Assembly (NCBI RefSeq): GCF_023022985.1
Contig: NZ_CP095461.1
Location: 3,224,001-3,288,000, forward strand
Origin: Arthrobacter gengyunqii
GTDB lineage: Bacteria > Actinomycetota > Actinomycetes > Actinomycetales > Micrococcaceae
Length of the DNA stretch: 64,000 bases
Reading direction: 5' to 3'
Under the pieces are notes generated by a model. It was given only the letters and a program-made list of their open reading frames with translations. It was not told the DNA's origin and searched no databases. A program made the position numbers and the translations under genes. This document shows, piece after piece, positions 16,740 to 26,036 of the stretch. The stretch's first letter is position 1. Each line of letters starts with the position of its first letter.

Positions 16740-18455
16740 ATGTACGTTGTCCTCACTGCCGCCGGATCGGCCGCCGCTGCCGGATCGCTGCTGCTGCAGG
16801 AGACCGACGACGCCGGGCACCCCGCCGCACCTCCCGCCGTCGTCGCCCCCGCGAAATTGGCAGCCGCGGTGCTCCATTACGAGGACCAGCCCCGGAACGT
16901 CCGCTGGGTTTTCGGCAGCACACGGGAGATCTATCCTCAGCTGCTCGACGCCGGCGTCACGGTGGAACGCAGCCATGATCTGGCCCTTGTCCGCGGCATT
17001 CTGCGCTTTTCCGAAGCCGTCCCCGCGTCCCCTTATATAGACAAGCTGCGCACCGAAGCGTCCGACGAAGACACGGATCTGCTCCCCCGCCAGCTGCTGC
17101 CGGTGCAGCCGGCACCCAACCAAAGCTCGCTCTTCGAGGAGCTCGAAGGCTTCGATCCCCTGCCCGGCAGGCGCGGCCCGTCGCTGGAAGACCAGGTTGC
17201 CGAGCTGCAGGCCCAACTCGCCGCCGTGGCCGGCGCTTCCTCCCCGCGCCGCCTGGCCCTGCTGCTGGCCGCAGAATCTGCCGGCGGACTGATTGCCGTG
17301 GAAATGGAGCACGCCGGCCTGCCCTGGCGCCGCGACATCCACGAAGCGATGCTGGAGCACGAACTGGGACCGCGCCCGCCCGAGGGACAGCGTCCGGTCC
17401 GGCTGGAACAGCTCGCCTCGGAGCTGCGGGACAAACTGGGCAACCCCGGGTTCAATCCGGACTCCCCGCAGGAGCTGCTCCGTGCCCTGCACCGAGCCGG
17501 GATCGAAGTGAAAACCACCCGGTCCTGGGAACTGCAGCAGCACGAGCATCCCGCCATCGCTCCCCTGCTGGAATACAAGCGGCTCTCCCGGCTGCTGACC
17601 GCCAACGGCTGGACCTGGCTGGATGCCTGGGTGGACGGCGGCCGGTTCCGGCCCGAGTATGTGGTGGGCGGGGTGGTCTCCGGACGATGGGCCTCGCGCG
17701 GCGGCGGTGCCCTGCAGATTCCCAAATACGTGCGCGACGCCGTGCGGCCGGACCGGGGCCACCGGCTGATTGTCGCAGACGCCGCGCAGCTGGAGCCCCG
17801 GGTGCTCGCGGCCCTGGGCCAGGATAACGCCCTCGCGGCCGCAGCCCGCGGCAAGGACCTGTACCAGGGCATCGCGGACCAGAACTTCAACGGCGACCGG
17901 TCGCTGGCCAAAATGGCAATGCTCGGCGCCATGTACGGCGCCACCTCCGGTGAGGCTGGCCGGCTGATGCCCGCCCTGACCCGGTCCTATCCGCAGGCCA
18001 TCGACGTGGTGGAACGCGGCGCGCGGGCCGGAGAAGCAGGCAAGGTGGTCAGCAGCCATCTTGGCCGCAGCTCGCCGCCGGTATCGGAGCGCTGGCTGCG
18101 TGCCCAGCAGAGTTCCTCCGCTGAGGAACAGCGCCGGGCCGAGTCCCTGGCCCGGTCCCAAGGCAGGTTCACCCGCAACTTTGTGGTGCAGTCCACCGCG
18201 GCGGAATGGGCCCTGTGCTGGCTGGCGGAAATACGACGGCGGCTGCGGGCGGCGTCCACGGCCGCACCGGCGGGGCAGCTGGTGTTCTTCCTGCACGACG
18301 AAGTGATGCTTCATGTGCCCGCGGACCGGGCCGACGAGGTCAGCGCCCTGGTCACCGAGGCCGCAGCCGCTGCCACCCGCCTGCTGTTCGGGCAGATTCC
18401 GCTGGAGTTCCCGGTGGTGGCCGTGACCGTGGATTCCTATGCCGAAGCCAAGTAA
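16740..18455 (+). CDS. family-A DNA polymerase (annotated elsewhere as bifunctional 3'-5' exonuclease/DNA polymerase)
   Basis: 571 aa. The C-terminal half has the polymerase A motifs: motif A VADAAQLEPRVLAAL (D347), O-helix motif B KMAMLGAMYG (K391, Y399) and motif C FFLHDEVML (H519-D520-E521). The N-terminal ~170 residues occupy the place of a proofreading domain but show no DEDD-type carboxylates, so exonuclease activity is doubtful. It is shorter than PolI (no 5' nuclease) and is a second, accessory polymerase common in actinobacteria; role unknown, possibly repair. The start is ATG at 16740, since upstream codons run antisense through the pilus gene. Its 3' end overlaps the CPBP gene by 19 nt tail-to-tail. 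Confidence 0.88.
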   Translation: MYVVLTAAGSAAAAGSLLLQETDDAGHPAAPPAVVAPAKLAAAVLHYEDQPRNVRWVFGSTREIYPQLLDAGVTVERSHDLALVRGILRFSEAVPASPYIDKLRTEASDEDTDLLPRQLLPVQPAPNQSSLFEELEGFDPLPGRRGPSLEDQVAELQAQLAAVAGASSPRRLALLLAAESAGGLIAVEMEHAGLPWRRDIHEAMLEHELGPRPPEGQRPVRLEQLASELRDKLGNPGFNPDSPQELLRALHRAGIEVKTTRSWELQQHEHPAIAPLLEYKRLSRLLTANGWTWLDAWVDGGRFRPEYVVGGVVSGRWASRGGGALQIPKYVRDAVRPDRGHRLIVADAAQLEPRVLAALGQDNALAAAARGKDLYQGIADQNFNGDRSLAKMAMLGAMYGATSGEAGRLMPALTRSYPQAIDVVERGARAGEAGKVVSSHLGRSSPPVSERWLRAQQSSSAEEQRRAESLARSQGRFTRNFVVQSTAAEWALCWLAEIRRRLRAASTAAPAGQLVFFLHDEVMLHVPADRADEVSALVTEAAAAATRLLFGQIPLEFPVVAVTVDSYAEAK

Positions 18456-19414
18456 CGATCCCTCCGCGGAGGCGCTGCAGCGGGCGACGGGAACCAGCGG
18501 ACCACGATAAGGGCGTAGGCCAGCGTAAAAGCCAGCGAAAAGGGCAGGGCAGCCAACGGCAGGTCGGTGGCATTGAGGTCCCCGAAGCCCGCCGCACCCA
18601 GGCCGAGCGCTCCCACGTTGTTGATGACATGCAGCGCGATGGCTGCTTCCAGCCCGCCGGTGCGCCAGGTGATCCAGCCGGCCGCGACGGCAAAGGCTGC
18701 AACATCAATCTGCCCCACCAGTCCGTAGCCGTGGCCGACGACGAACAGGGGAACCGGCAACAGGATGGCGAAGGCCGGATGGCGCAGCCAGGATCCGATG
18801 CCCTGCATCAGCAGACCGCGGAAAGCATATTCCTCGGCGGTTGCCTGCACCGGTACTAATGCCAGGACTACGAGCAGCAGAAGCCACACGTTGCCGGAAC
18901 TTCCGCCGCCGTCCGTCACTGCGCCACTGCCTCGCAAGGACTCCGGCACCAGCAGGCTCAAGGCGTTCATGGCCACGAACAGGCCGGCAGCCAGGACCAG
19001 CGGCTTGGGAAAGCAGCGCCAGCGCAGCCGGCCGGTGACCGAGGAGAGTGTTCCTGCGGAACGCCTGCCGCCCCACCGCACGCCCAGCGCCGCCGCGGGC
19101 CAGAGCAGACCGACGGTTCCCAGCAGGAAGGCGAGCTGCACCGGGTCGCCGAGGTCTGATTCCGCAGACAACGCCCGCTCCACCGTTGCGGAAACGCCCG
19201 GCACAAAGATCCCCACCGCCGCCGTTGCCCCCATCGCCAACATCATCAGGACAAAAAAGAGGACGACGGTGACCATCACCGTGGTCAGCGGGTGCCACCA
19301 TCGGTAGCCGGGCTGGGAGCGGGCCAGGCGGTGAAACGGACGGGGAGGGGCGAGACGGACGGGAGCGGGGCGGGCCGGGGTCACGGCATCCGGATGATCA
19401 GCAGAAAAGGTCAT
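18437..19414 (-). CDS. CPBP-family intramembrane metalloprotease
   Basis: 325 aa with about eight membrane segments. The Abi/CAAX-protease motifs are in order: EEYAFRG (motif 1), FVVGHGYG (motif 2) and LHVINN (motif 3), which supply the metal-binding and catalytic residues. The family includes prenyl-protein proteases and bacteriocin self-immunity proteins; the substrate is unknown. The N-terminal ~40 residues are Pro/Arg-rich and cytoplasmic. The start is taken at ATG 19414, though no strong ribosome site is seen. It is divergent from a two-component system that may control it. Confidence 0.85.
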   Translation of the reverse strand: MTFSADHPDAVTPARPAPVRLAPPRPFHRLARSQPGYRWWHPLTTVMVTVVLFFVLMMLAMGATAAVGIFVPGVSATVERALSAESDLGDPVQLAFLLGTVGLLWPAAALGVRWGGRRSAGTLSSVTGRLRWRCFPKPLVLAAGLFVAMNALSLLVPESLRGSGAVTDGGGSSGNVWLLLLVVLALVPVQATAEEYAFRGLLMQGIGSWLRHPAFAILLPVPLFVVGHGYGLVGQIDVAAFAVAAGWITWRTGGLEAAIALHVINNVGALGLGAAGFGDLNATDLPLAALPFSLAFTLAYALIVVRWFPSPAAAPPRRDRYLASA

Positions 19415-19545
19415 GCCTGAAGCCTGCCCGCTCAGGCTTCCTTTCCGCTTCGGCCATTTGACCCTCGGCGCCAGCCACATGACGAAAAAGACTTCATGCT
19501 TTTGGCTAATTGTGGTCCGTCACGCCGCTCATTAGGATTTCGAGA

Positions 19546-20715
19546 ATGCCGCTCCCGACTCAACACCTCAGCGTCTGGCAAACGGCAGGCATCACTGCCG
19601 CAGCCGCGGTGGTCGGGTTCCTCGTTTTTCTCGTCGTTCGGGGTTCCATGCTGCCGCCCGACGACGCCGATCCCACGCCCTTCATGGGATTGATGTTCCT
19701 GGACTTCATCCTGGGTCTGACCGCCGTCGGCCTCCTCCCCCTCGCCCTGCGCCGGGCACCGGTTGCCGCTGGTCTTGCCATCATTGCCCTCAGCGGACTC
19801 TCCACCCTGGCCTTTCCCGCCGCCTGCCTGTGCATTGTCCGCATCGCAGCCCTGAGACGGCCGCGTCTTCTGGCTGCCACTGCGCTTGTCTTTCTTGCAG
19901 CAGTGTTGGTCGACTTCGCCGTCAACCCGGTTGCTGGTGGTGCCGAAGACTACGGATGGGTTCTTTTGATCGCTTTGGGCATGCTGGGAGTTCTGGTACT
20001 GATCGGGATGAACCGCGGCGCTAAAAAGGCGCTGATCGTTTCCCTCCGGCAGGAAGCGGACAGCGCCCGCCGGGAACAGGATGCACGGGCGGATCAGGCT
20101 CGGCTGGCCGAGCGCACCCGGATTGCGCGGGAGATGCACGACACCCTGGCTCACCGCCTGAGCCTGATCAGCATGCATGCCGGAGCCTTGGAGTACCGCA
20201 CCGATCTGGACCCGGAAACCATCCGGTCCACGGCCGGAATCCTGCGCGAGACCGCCTCCAAAGCCACATCGGAACTGCGCACCGTGTTGACCGTTCTGCG
20301 TGAAGACGCAGTGGACACCGCACCCCAGCCGAATATCTCCTCCATTCCGGCACTCGTGGAAACAGCCCGGGCGGCCGGCACCGACATCACGCTGAGCATC
20401 GAACCGGCGCTGCTGGGCACCGCGCTCGACGCCCCCGCCGATGCAACCTCCCGCCACCTGTACCGCGTGGCGCAGGAGGGCATCACCAACGCCCAAAAAC
20501 ATGCTCCCGGCCATCCCGTGGCGGTGTCCCTGACCGGTGCACCCGGGCAGTGCATCACCGTGACGGTGAGCAACCCGGTCTCGGGGTCCAAGCCCCCTGC
20601 GCCGGACGGGCTCGGTCTGATTGGACTGGCTGAGCGGGCGCGGCTCTCCGGCGGCTCCTTTGAATCGGGTGCCAGGCACGGGGTCTACACCACGGCAGTG
20701 CAGGTTCCCTGGTGA
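19546..20715 (+). CDS. DesK/NarL-type sensor histidine kinase
   Basis: 389 aa. The N-terminus has about four to five membrane helices (residues 12-155) with little extracellular sequence, suggesting an intramembrane sensor. A HisKA_3 dimerisation domain has the phosphoacceptor H198 in TRIAREMHDTLAHRLSL. The HATPase_c domain has N-box EGITNAQKHA and G-box DGLGLIGLAERA. The start is ATG at 19546, with AGGA 8 nt upstream. It overlaps the response regulator by 4 nt (GTGA), so the two are co-translated. Confidence 0.93.
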   Translation: MPLPTQHLSVWQTAGITAAAAVVGFLVFLVVRGSMLPPDDADPTPFMGLMFLDFILGLTAVGLLPLALRRAPVAAGLAIIALSGLSTLAFPAACLCIVRIAALRRPRLLAATALVFLAAVLVDFAVNPVAGGAEDYGWVLLIALGMLGVLVLIGMNRGAKKALIVSLRQEADSARREQDARADQARLAERTRIAREMHDTLAHRLSLISMHAGALEYRTDLDPETIRSTAGILRETASKATSELRTVLTVLREDAVDTAPQPNISSIPALVETARAAGTDITLSIEPALLGTALDAPADATSRHLYRVAQEGITNAQKHAPGHPVAVSLTGAPGQCITVTVSNPVSGSKPPAPDGLGLIGLAERARLSGGSFESGARHGVYTTAVQVPW

Positions 20716-21419
20716 GCGCCGCATCAATCAAGGTCCTGATCGCGGACGATGAACCCCTCATCCGTGCAGGGCTGCGGCTCATCCTTGACGGGGCCCCGGA
20801 TATTTCCATCGTTGGTGAAGCGGGCGACGGCGAGACCGCCGTCGTGCTCGCCGCGGAACTAACACCCGACGTCGTCCTCATGGACATCCGGATGCCGCGG
20901 CTGAACGGCATCGCCGCCACGGAACGCATCACGGCGTCGCCGCAGCCGCCCAGGGTGATCGTCCTGACCTCGTTCGACACCGATGATTTCATCCTGTCCG
21001 CCCTGCGCGCCGGCGCGAGCGGTTTCCTGCTCAAGGACACCGCGCCCGCGGACATGGTCTCTGCCGTTCGCGCCGCGGCAGCGGACAACCTGCGTTTCTC
21101 CCCCGGCGTGCTCAAACGCATTGTGGCGGCAGCGGCCACTTCCTCCGCGGCACCCGCGGAACCGGCGGAACAGCACAATCCGCTGGCGGCACTCAGCGAG
21201 CGCGAACGCGTGATTGCCCGTGCGGTTTCCCGAGGGCTCACCAACACGGAGATCAGCGCTGAACTCTTCGTCAGCGTTGCCACGGTCAAAACCCACATCG
21301 CGAGCGCTTTCACCAAGCTTGATGTCGCCAACCGTGTCCAGCTGGCCGTGACCGTCCTCCAATCGCCGTCGCCGTCACCAATCAAAGTCGGCGAAAGGTC
21401 CGGACTCGCGAAGGATTAG
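20712..21419 (+). CDS. NarL/LuxR-type response regulator
   Basis: 235 aa. The receiver domain has acidic D12-D13, phosphoacceptor D57 (VVLMDIRMP), T86 and K108. A LuxR-type HTH lies about 155-215 (LSERERVIARAVSRGLTNTE, ending VKTHIASAFTKLDVANRVQL). It is the partner of the preceding kinase. The stimulus is unknown; likely targets are itself and the divergent CPBP protease. Confidence 0.95.
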   Translation: MSAASIKVLIADDEPLIRAGLRLILDGAPDISIVGEAGDGETAVVLAAELTPDVVLMDIRMPRLNGIAATERITASPQPPRVIVLTSFDTDDFILSALRAGASGFLLKDTAPADMVSAVRAAAADNLRFSPGVLKRIVAAAATSSAAPAEPAEQHNPLAALSERERVIARAVSRGLTNTEISAELFVSVATVKTHIASAFTKLDVANRVQLAVTVLQSPSPSPIKVGERSGLAKD

Positions 21420-21526
21420 CCCCGCCCGCAGGCAGTTATCCCCAAGGTAACTTTTTTCCTTCAACGGGACGCCGCCGCATGCCATACTCGGGGCAGCATC
21501 AGTCCGTTCCGCTCCGGGGGGAGAAA

Positions 21527-21940
21527 ATGAAGCTTCAATTTGACCCGCCGATGCAGCCGTCCACGGCCGGATCCGGCGGGGGTGGGAGCTACTCCATGGA
21601 CCCGTCCGGTATCCATGCCACCCTGGTGGACATAGCCGCTGACGGCCAGTCCTTAACGCAGGCAGCGAAGGCCGCCCGCACCTGCGGGGACAAAGCCGCG
21701 GGATATTTCGGCACCGCAACGGTGGTGGCGGACGCCTTTAACAGGTTTTGGTCCGACCGCGACGACGTCGGGGAGCGCGTAGCCTCCCTGCTCTTCCGAA
21801 AGGCCGACGCCGTCTCCACGGCCGCCTCCGCCTTCTCCGAGGCTGACGGCACCATGGCGGCCGCGGCTTCGGCTGCGCTCGCGAAGCTCCCGGCTGACTA
21901 TGCGCCGTACCGCCTCGGCCAGTACCGGGCGGTGCAGTAA
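21527..21940 (+). CDS. small helical WXG100-like protein
   Basis: 137 aa, not confidently assigned. A flexible Gly-rich N-terminus (PSTAGSGGGGSYSMD) is followed by an all-helical stretch of about 95 residues of the length and composition of ESX/WXG100 partners (a helix, then FWSDRDDV at the turn, then an Ala-rich helix). There is no signal peptide. The start is ATG at 21527 behind GGGGGGAGAAA. It lies 3 nt before the DUF1023 hydrolase and heads a three-gene operon with the hydrolase and a lipoprotein, so it may be a co-secretion partner or chaperone for the hydrolase. Confidence 0.6.
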   Translation: MKLQFDPPMQPSTAGSGGGGSYSMDPSGIHATLVDIAADGQSLTQAAKAARTCGDKAAGYFGTATVVADAFNRFWSDRDDVGERVASLLFRKADAVSTAASAFSEADGTMAAAASAALAKLPADYAPYRLGQYRAVQ

Positions 21941-21943
21941 GCC

Positions 21944-23860
21944 ATGCGGTCCATGCGGCTGCCGCATATCGACGTTCCCTGGGATGAGCTGGAGGACAGT
22001 GCCGCAGATATGGTCCTGCGTGCCAGGACAACCGCCGATTATCTGGTTGACGCAGCCGCGGCCTGGGATCGGTTCCGCGACTACTATCATCATCCGGCTA
22101 CCCAGGACCAGATTTACGCCGCGCTGGCCGAGCTGAAGGAACCAACCGAAGACTGGCAGCGGTCACTGCAGGACGCCGCAGTGACCCTCAGCGCCTTCGC
22201 TGCCGCCGGGCGGGTCCTGGCCCGGCAAGCGCAGGACCTGCAGGAAGCATTCGGGCAGTTGGGCCCCCAGGAAACGGGCGAAGAGGGTGCGGCGCAGGAC
22301 AGCGCCGAACAGCAGCTCGACGACCAAGCCGCCACTCTGGTGCGCAGCTGGGCCGACCTGCAGGAGAGAACCGCGGCTGCGCTGGCAGAAATCCGCTACG
22401 GACAAGGGGCGGGCCTGCCCATGGGTGCAGCCCCGGGCGGCAACATCCTGCCAGCCGTGGGGTGGTCCGCCCTTACCGGAAAGCTTGACCAACGTTTCGG
22501 CACCCTCAACCCCGATGCACTGCTGCCGTCTCTGCTGGGCCTGAACGAGGCAGAACTGCGGGAATGGGGAGCCGCCAATCCGGAGGCAGCGGCGCTGCTG
22601 GCGAACCGGGAACTTGCCGGTGCATTCTGGCAGCACCGGCCCGAGGCGATCATGCAGAAGGCGATGGCCGGCGGCGCCCATCTCACCCAGGACGGCATCG
22701 CCGGCATCCGGGACGCCTGGCTGAGTTTGTCGCAGCAGGACCAGGAGCGGCTCCTGCTGCTGTATCCGGGGGTCTTCGGCAGCCTCAACGGCGTGCCCTT
22801 CGCGCAGCGGGCCAGGTCCAACCTCATCACGGTTGCTGGCCTCCAGCAGAATCTTCGGGAGAAGCTGGCCGGGTTGCGGGAGCCCGTCCGCGATGACTAC
22901 CAGGACTGGGGTGTCGCGGCAGACCGTTGGAAGGCGGCCCATGACCAATGGAATGCACAGCGCGAGCACCTCGAAGAAAAACTCAAGGGCCTGGACTACG
23001 CCGTGGCAGAGAACGTCCAAGTGGTGATGGTGAGCCTGGAGGACAACGGGCAGATCGTCACCATGACCGGACAACCGTCAGCTGACACCAAGATCATGGG
23101 CGCCCTGGTGCCGGGAACCGGGGCACGCCTTGGCGAACTTGAGGCGTATCTGAAGCGTCTTGAGGCAATCAGCGATGGCCCCGGTGCGGATACGCTCGGC
23201 TTCTACTGGCAGGGCACCAATCTGCCGCAGGACGTCGTCTGGGACAATAGATCACCGGTCTACAACGAAGCAGGCGCCCCGCTGCTGGCGGCCTTTGACT
23301 ACGCTGTCGACTTGGAGATCCCAGCAGGCGCACGCACAACCTACGTGGGCTACAGCGCCGGCGGCTCCCTGCTCGGAACCGGGGAGCGTGTGGGCCTGGA
23401 CTCCACCAACATCGTCTACGTTGCTCAGGCCGGCCCCGGACACGAGGTGAGCAGTCCCGGGGACACGGCAAATCCGCAGGCCAACCGGTACGCCATCCAA
23501 ACCAGGAGCGATCTTCTGATAATCGGCGCACAGGGCGTTGGAGGCGCGGCCCACGGAGGGTCGTTCTGGGAGGGCGGCGGCGTCGGCAGGATGGGTGCCG
23601 TCCGTCTGGAATCCGGTTTTCGCGACCCGTTGATCGCCGACAGCCTGATGGGCGGACATATGGATTATTTCGGGAGGGGATCCACCTCGGCCGAAAACAT
23701 CAAGGGCGTCATTCACGGCGGCGAGGTCAGCCTCTTCATCGAGGACGTCTGGTATTCAACCGCTGACGGCGGCTTCTACGTCTCACCCATCGAACTCCGT
23801 CCGCAGGACTACATCGGCAACAGAATGGAAACCGTAAACGTGTTGGATCTCGAACAATGA
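21944..23860 (+). CDS. DUF1023-type alpha/beta hydrolase with WXG-like N-terminal domain
   Basis: 638 aa. Residues 1-150 are helical and acidic with regular heptads (WDRFRDYYHH), reminiscent of WXG/LXG secretion domains; 150-370 are a helical linker. From 380 a DUF1023 alpha/beta hydrolase fold appears: GALVPGTGA, nucleophile elbow TYVGYSAGGS (S471) and a late GHMDYF (H572) as probable catalytic histidine. There is no signal peptide or membrane helix. DUF1023 proteins of actinobacteria are often secreted through ESX systems; that is inference here because no ESX core gene is in the window. Its stop overlaps the lipoprotein start by 4 nt (ATGA). Confidence 0.75.
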   Translation: MRSMRLPHIDVPWDELEDSAADMVLRARTTADYLVDAAAAWDRFRDYYHHPATQDQIYAALAELKEPTEDWQRSLQDAAVTLSAFAAAGRVLARQAQDLQEAFGQLGPQETGEEGAAQDSAEQQLDDQAATLVRSWADLQERTAAALAEIRYGQGAGLPMGAAPGGNILPAVGWSALTGKLDQRFGTLNPDALLPSLLGLNEAELREWGAANPEAAALLANRELAGAFWQHRPEAIMQKAMAGGAHLTQDGIAGIRDAWLSLSQQDQERLLLLYPGVFGSLNGVPFAQRARSNLITVAGLQQNLREKLAGLREPVRDDYQDWGVAADRWKAAHDQWNAQREHLEEKLKGLDYAVAENVQVVMVSLEDNGQIVTMTGQPSADTKIMGALVPGTGARLGELEAYLKRLEAISDGPGADTLGFYWQGTNLPQDVVWDNRSPVYNEAGAPLLAAFDYAVDLEIPAGARTTYVGYSAGGSLLGTGERVGLDSTNIVYVAQAGPGHEVSSPGDTANPQANRYAIQTRSDLLIIGAQGVGGAAHGGSFWEGGGVGRMGAVRLESGFRDPLIADSLMGGHMDYFGRGSTSAENIKGVIHGGEVSLFIEDVWYSTADGGFYVSPIELRPQDYIGNRMETVNVLDLEQ

Positions 23861-24495
23861 CTCCCGTTAGCCGGCGGTTCCGGCGCAGTCCATCGTTCCT
23901 CGCCGCTGGAGCCATCGGTCTGATGCTCCTGGCCTCCGCTTGCGCTGCTCCATCCTCAGCCGACCCCAACGACACGGAGACCGACATGTCCAATCAAACC
24001 GACAAGTTTTCTTCGCCGGAGCAGTTTGCTGCTGTCCAGGAGCAGCTCGAGCTGTTGTTTCCTGCCCTGGAAGAGTCCGCCGCTTCCAGCGTGGAACTGT
24101 CCCCGCAGATGCTGAGCGAGGACTCCTGCCTTGGCCCCCAGGGCGGGGAACCGCAAACGCAGACCAGCTGGCTGGGTGTGCTTCGCGGGTTGCCTGCGGA
24201 CGATGCGGCGGCCAATGCGGCGATTGACGCCTTGGCCTCACATCTGCAGTCCGACAACTGGACCGTGGTTGTGGACTCCGATACGCCGGACGTCAAAATC
24301 GGCAAAGCCCGCCTCGTCTATCTTCAACAGGGGCCGGTGAATCTGCGGCTCACCCACGAGCGCGGTTATCCGGACATCGTCGAAGTCCTCGCTACCACCC
24401 CCTGCATGGATCACCCTCAGGACCATCAGATGCAGCGGTCCCGTCTGGACCCCAGCTACGGGAAGAGCAGCCGGTACTACCCCGACGGCGCCTAG
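23857..24495 (+). CDS. putative lipoprotein, partner of DUF1023 hydrolase
   Basis: 212 aa. A signal sequence with basic n-region (RRFRRS), hydrophobic core and lipobox LASAC (C29) indicates a lipid-anchored surface protein. The mature part has two helical segments and two cysteines (C121-like SCLG and PCMD) that could form a disulfide. There is no recognised family. Translational coupling to the hydrolase suggests a stoichiometric partner: anchor, inhibitor/immunity, or substrate-binding subunit. Confidence 0.75.
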   Translation: MTPVSRRFRRSPSFLAAGAIGLMLLASACAAPSSADPNDTETDMSNQTDKFSSPEQFAAVQEQLELLFPALEESAASSVELSPQMLSEDSCLGPQGGEPQTQTSWLGVLRGLPADDAAANAAIDALASHLQSDNWTVVVDSDTPDVKIGKARLVYLQQGPVNLRLTHERGYPDIVEVLATTPCMDHPQDHQMQRSRLDPSYGKSSRYYPDGA

Positions 24496-24510
24496 GAGAA
24501 CCGGTGAGGG

Positions 24511-25194
24511 CTACAGCTCCGGAACTATTTCGCGCTGCTCGTCCCAGGGCAGGGTCCAGCCCAGTTCCTGAAGCACCCCGTTGAGGATGATCCCGGTGAA
24601 GCCCCACACCAGCACCCCGTTCACGAGGAACGCCGGCGAGCGGTGCGTCAGGCTGCCGTGAGTCATGACAGCGGTGCGCCGGTTCTCCGGGTTCAGCAGG
24701 TCCGCCACCGGGACCCGGAAGACGGACGCCGATTCACCGTAATCCACCACGTCCACAGGCGTGGGCCGGTCCCACCAGCCCAGGACCGGGGTCACCAGGA
24801 AGTTACTCACCGGCAGGCCGACCTCCGGCAGGGTGCCCAGAACGACGACGCCGGCCGGGTCCAGTCCGGTTTCCTCCTGCGCCTCGCGGAGCGCGGCAGC
24901 CACCGGTCCGGAATCCGCGGCATCCAGGGAGCCGCCGGGGAAGGCCACCTGCCCGGGATGGTCGTTCAGGGTGGCGGCCCGCTCCACCAGCAGGACGTCC
25001 AGTTCCTCGGGCACGCCCGCGGTACGGAAGTCAGCGGGTTTATCGTCCAGGTCGCCGAAGAGGATCAGCACCGCTGCACGCCGTGCCGTGGCCGGATCCA
25101 CGCTGCGCCGCAGCAGCTCCAGGTTCGCGTCAAAGCTGGTGCTGCGCGCGGAAGCGGAAACGCCCAGCTCCCGCAGGTCGGCGTAGGCGCTCAT
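24511..25194 (-). CDS. CoA pyrophosphatase, Nudix family
   Basis: 227 aa. Both signatures of the CoA-type Nudix subfamily are present: the NuCoA motif ([20 protein letters not shown], 68-87) and the Nudix box ending [10 protein letters not shown] (R103, E104, E107, E108). It hydrolyses CoA or its derivatives to 4'-phosphopantetheine and 3',5'-ADP. It overlaps nth by 4 nt (ATGA), an arrangement frequent in actinobacteria, so the two are co-transcribed. Confidence 0.92.
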   Translation of the reverse strand: MSAYADLRELGVSASARSTSFDANLELLRRSVDPATARRAAVLILFGDLDDKPADFRTAGVPEELDVLLVERAATLNDHPGQVAFPGGSLDAADSGPVAAALREAQEETGLDPAGVVVLGTLPEVGLPVSNFLVTPVLGWWDRPTPVDVVDYGESASVFRVPVADLLNPENRRTAVMTHGSLTHRSPAFLVNGVLVWGFTGIILNGVLQELGWTLPWDEQREIVPEL

Positions 25195-25988
25195 GCTTCC
25201 AGCCCGTAGCCTGCGGCGCGCAGCTGGGCACGGGTTTCCGCGGCCATCATCCGGGCATGCAGTTCCTCGCGGCCGGGAGCCAGCTCATACTTCAGCAGCT
25301 TTTTCGCTTTCTCGGGATCAGTTTCTCCCTCGCCGTAGGACGGGCACAGCGCGGCGACGGCGCAGGCGCCGCAAGCCGGGTTCTTGGCGTGGCAGACCCG
25401 CCGGCCGTGGAAGACCACCCGGTTGGACAGCGGCGTCCAGTCCTTGGGCTCGAACAGTTCCGCCACGTCCTCCTCGACCTTCACCGGGTCCTTGGCGGTC
25501 GTCCAGCCAAAGCGGCGCGACAGCCTGCCAAAGTGTGTGTCCACCGTGATCCCGGGAATGCCGAAGGCGTTGCCGAGCACCACGTTGGCCGTCTTCCTGC
25601 CAACTCCGGGCAGCGTGACCAGCTCTTCGAGCGTGTCCGGCACCTCGCCGTCGTACTCATCCACCAGCCGGGTGGACAGCGCCTTGATGCTGGCGGCCTT
25701 GGCCCGGAAGAAGCCGGTGGGCCGGATCAGCTCCTGCAGCTCCGTCTCATCGGCTTCCGCCAGCGCTTTGGGGTCCGGATAGCGGGCGAAGAGCGCGGGA
25801 GTAACGGCGTTGACCCGGATGTCCGTGGTCTGCGCGGACAGCACGGTGGCCACCAGCAGCTCGAATGCGTTGGTGAAATCCAGTTCGGCCACGGCATAGG
25901 GATACAGCTCCCCCAGCCGCCGGTTGATCTTCCGGGCCCTGCGTTTCAGGGCCAGCAGGGAGGAATCACTCCCGGTTGCCTTCGCCAC
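25191..25988 (-). CDS. nth: endonuclease III (DNA glycosylase/AP lyase)
   Basis: 265 aa. The helix-hairpin-helix [12 protein letters not shown] contains the catalytic lysine K132; the catalytic aspartate is D150 in ITVDTH. The iron-sulfur loop C199-X6-C206-X2-C209-X5-C215 ([17 protein letters not shown]) is intact. It removes oxidised pyrimidines in base excision repair. The start is GTG at 25988, with AGAAGGAAA upstream. Confidence 0.97.
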   Translation of the reverse strand: MAKATGSDSSLLALKRRARKINRRLGELYPYAVAELDFTNAFELLVATVLSAQTTDIRVNAVTPALFARYPDPKALAEADETELQELIRPTGFFRAKAASIKALSTRLVDEYDGEVPDTLEELVTLPGVGRKTANVVLGNAFGIPGITVDTHFGRLSRRFGWTTAKDPVKVEEDVAELFEPKDWTPLSNRVVFHGRRVCHAKNPACGACAVAALCPSYGEGETDPEKAKKLLKYELAPGREELHARMMAAETRAQLRAAGYGLEA

Positions 25989-26036
25989 GTGCTCGTTTCC
26001 TTCTGTTGCGCGGTTCGGTGGTGGATTGTTTCCGGT

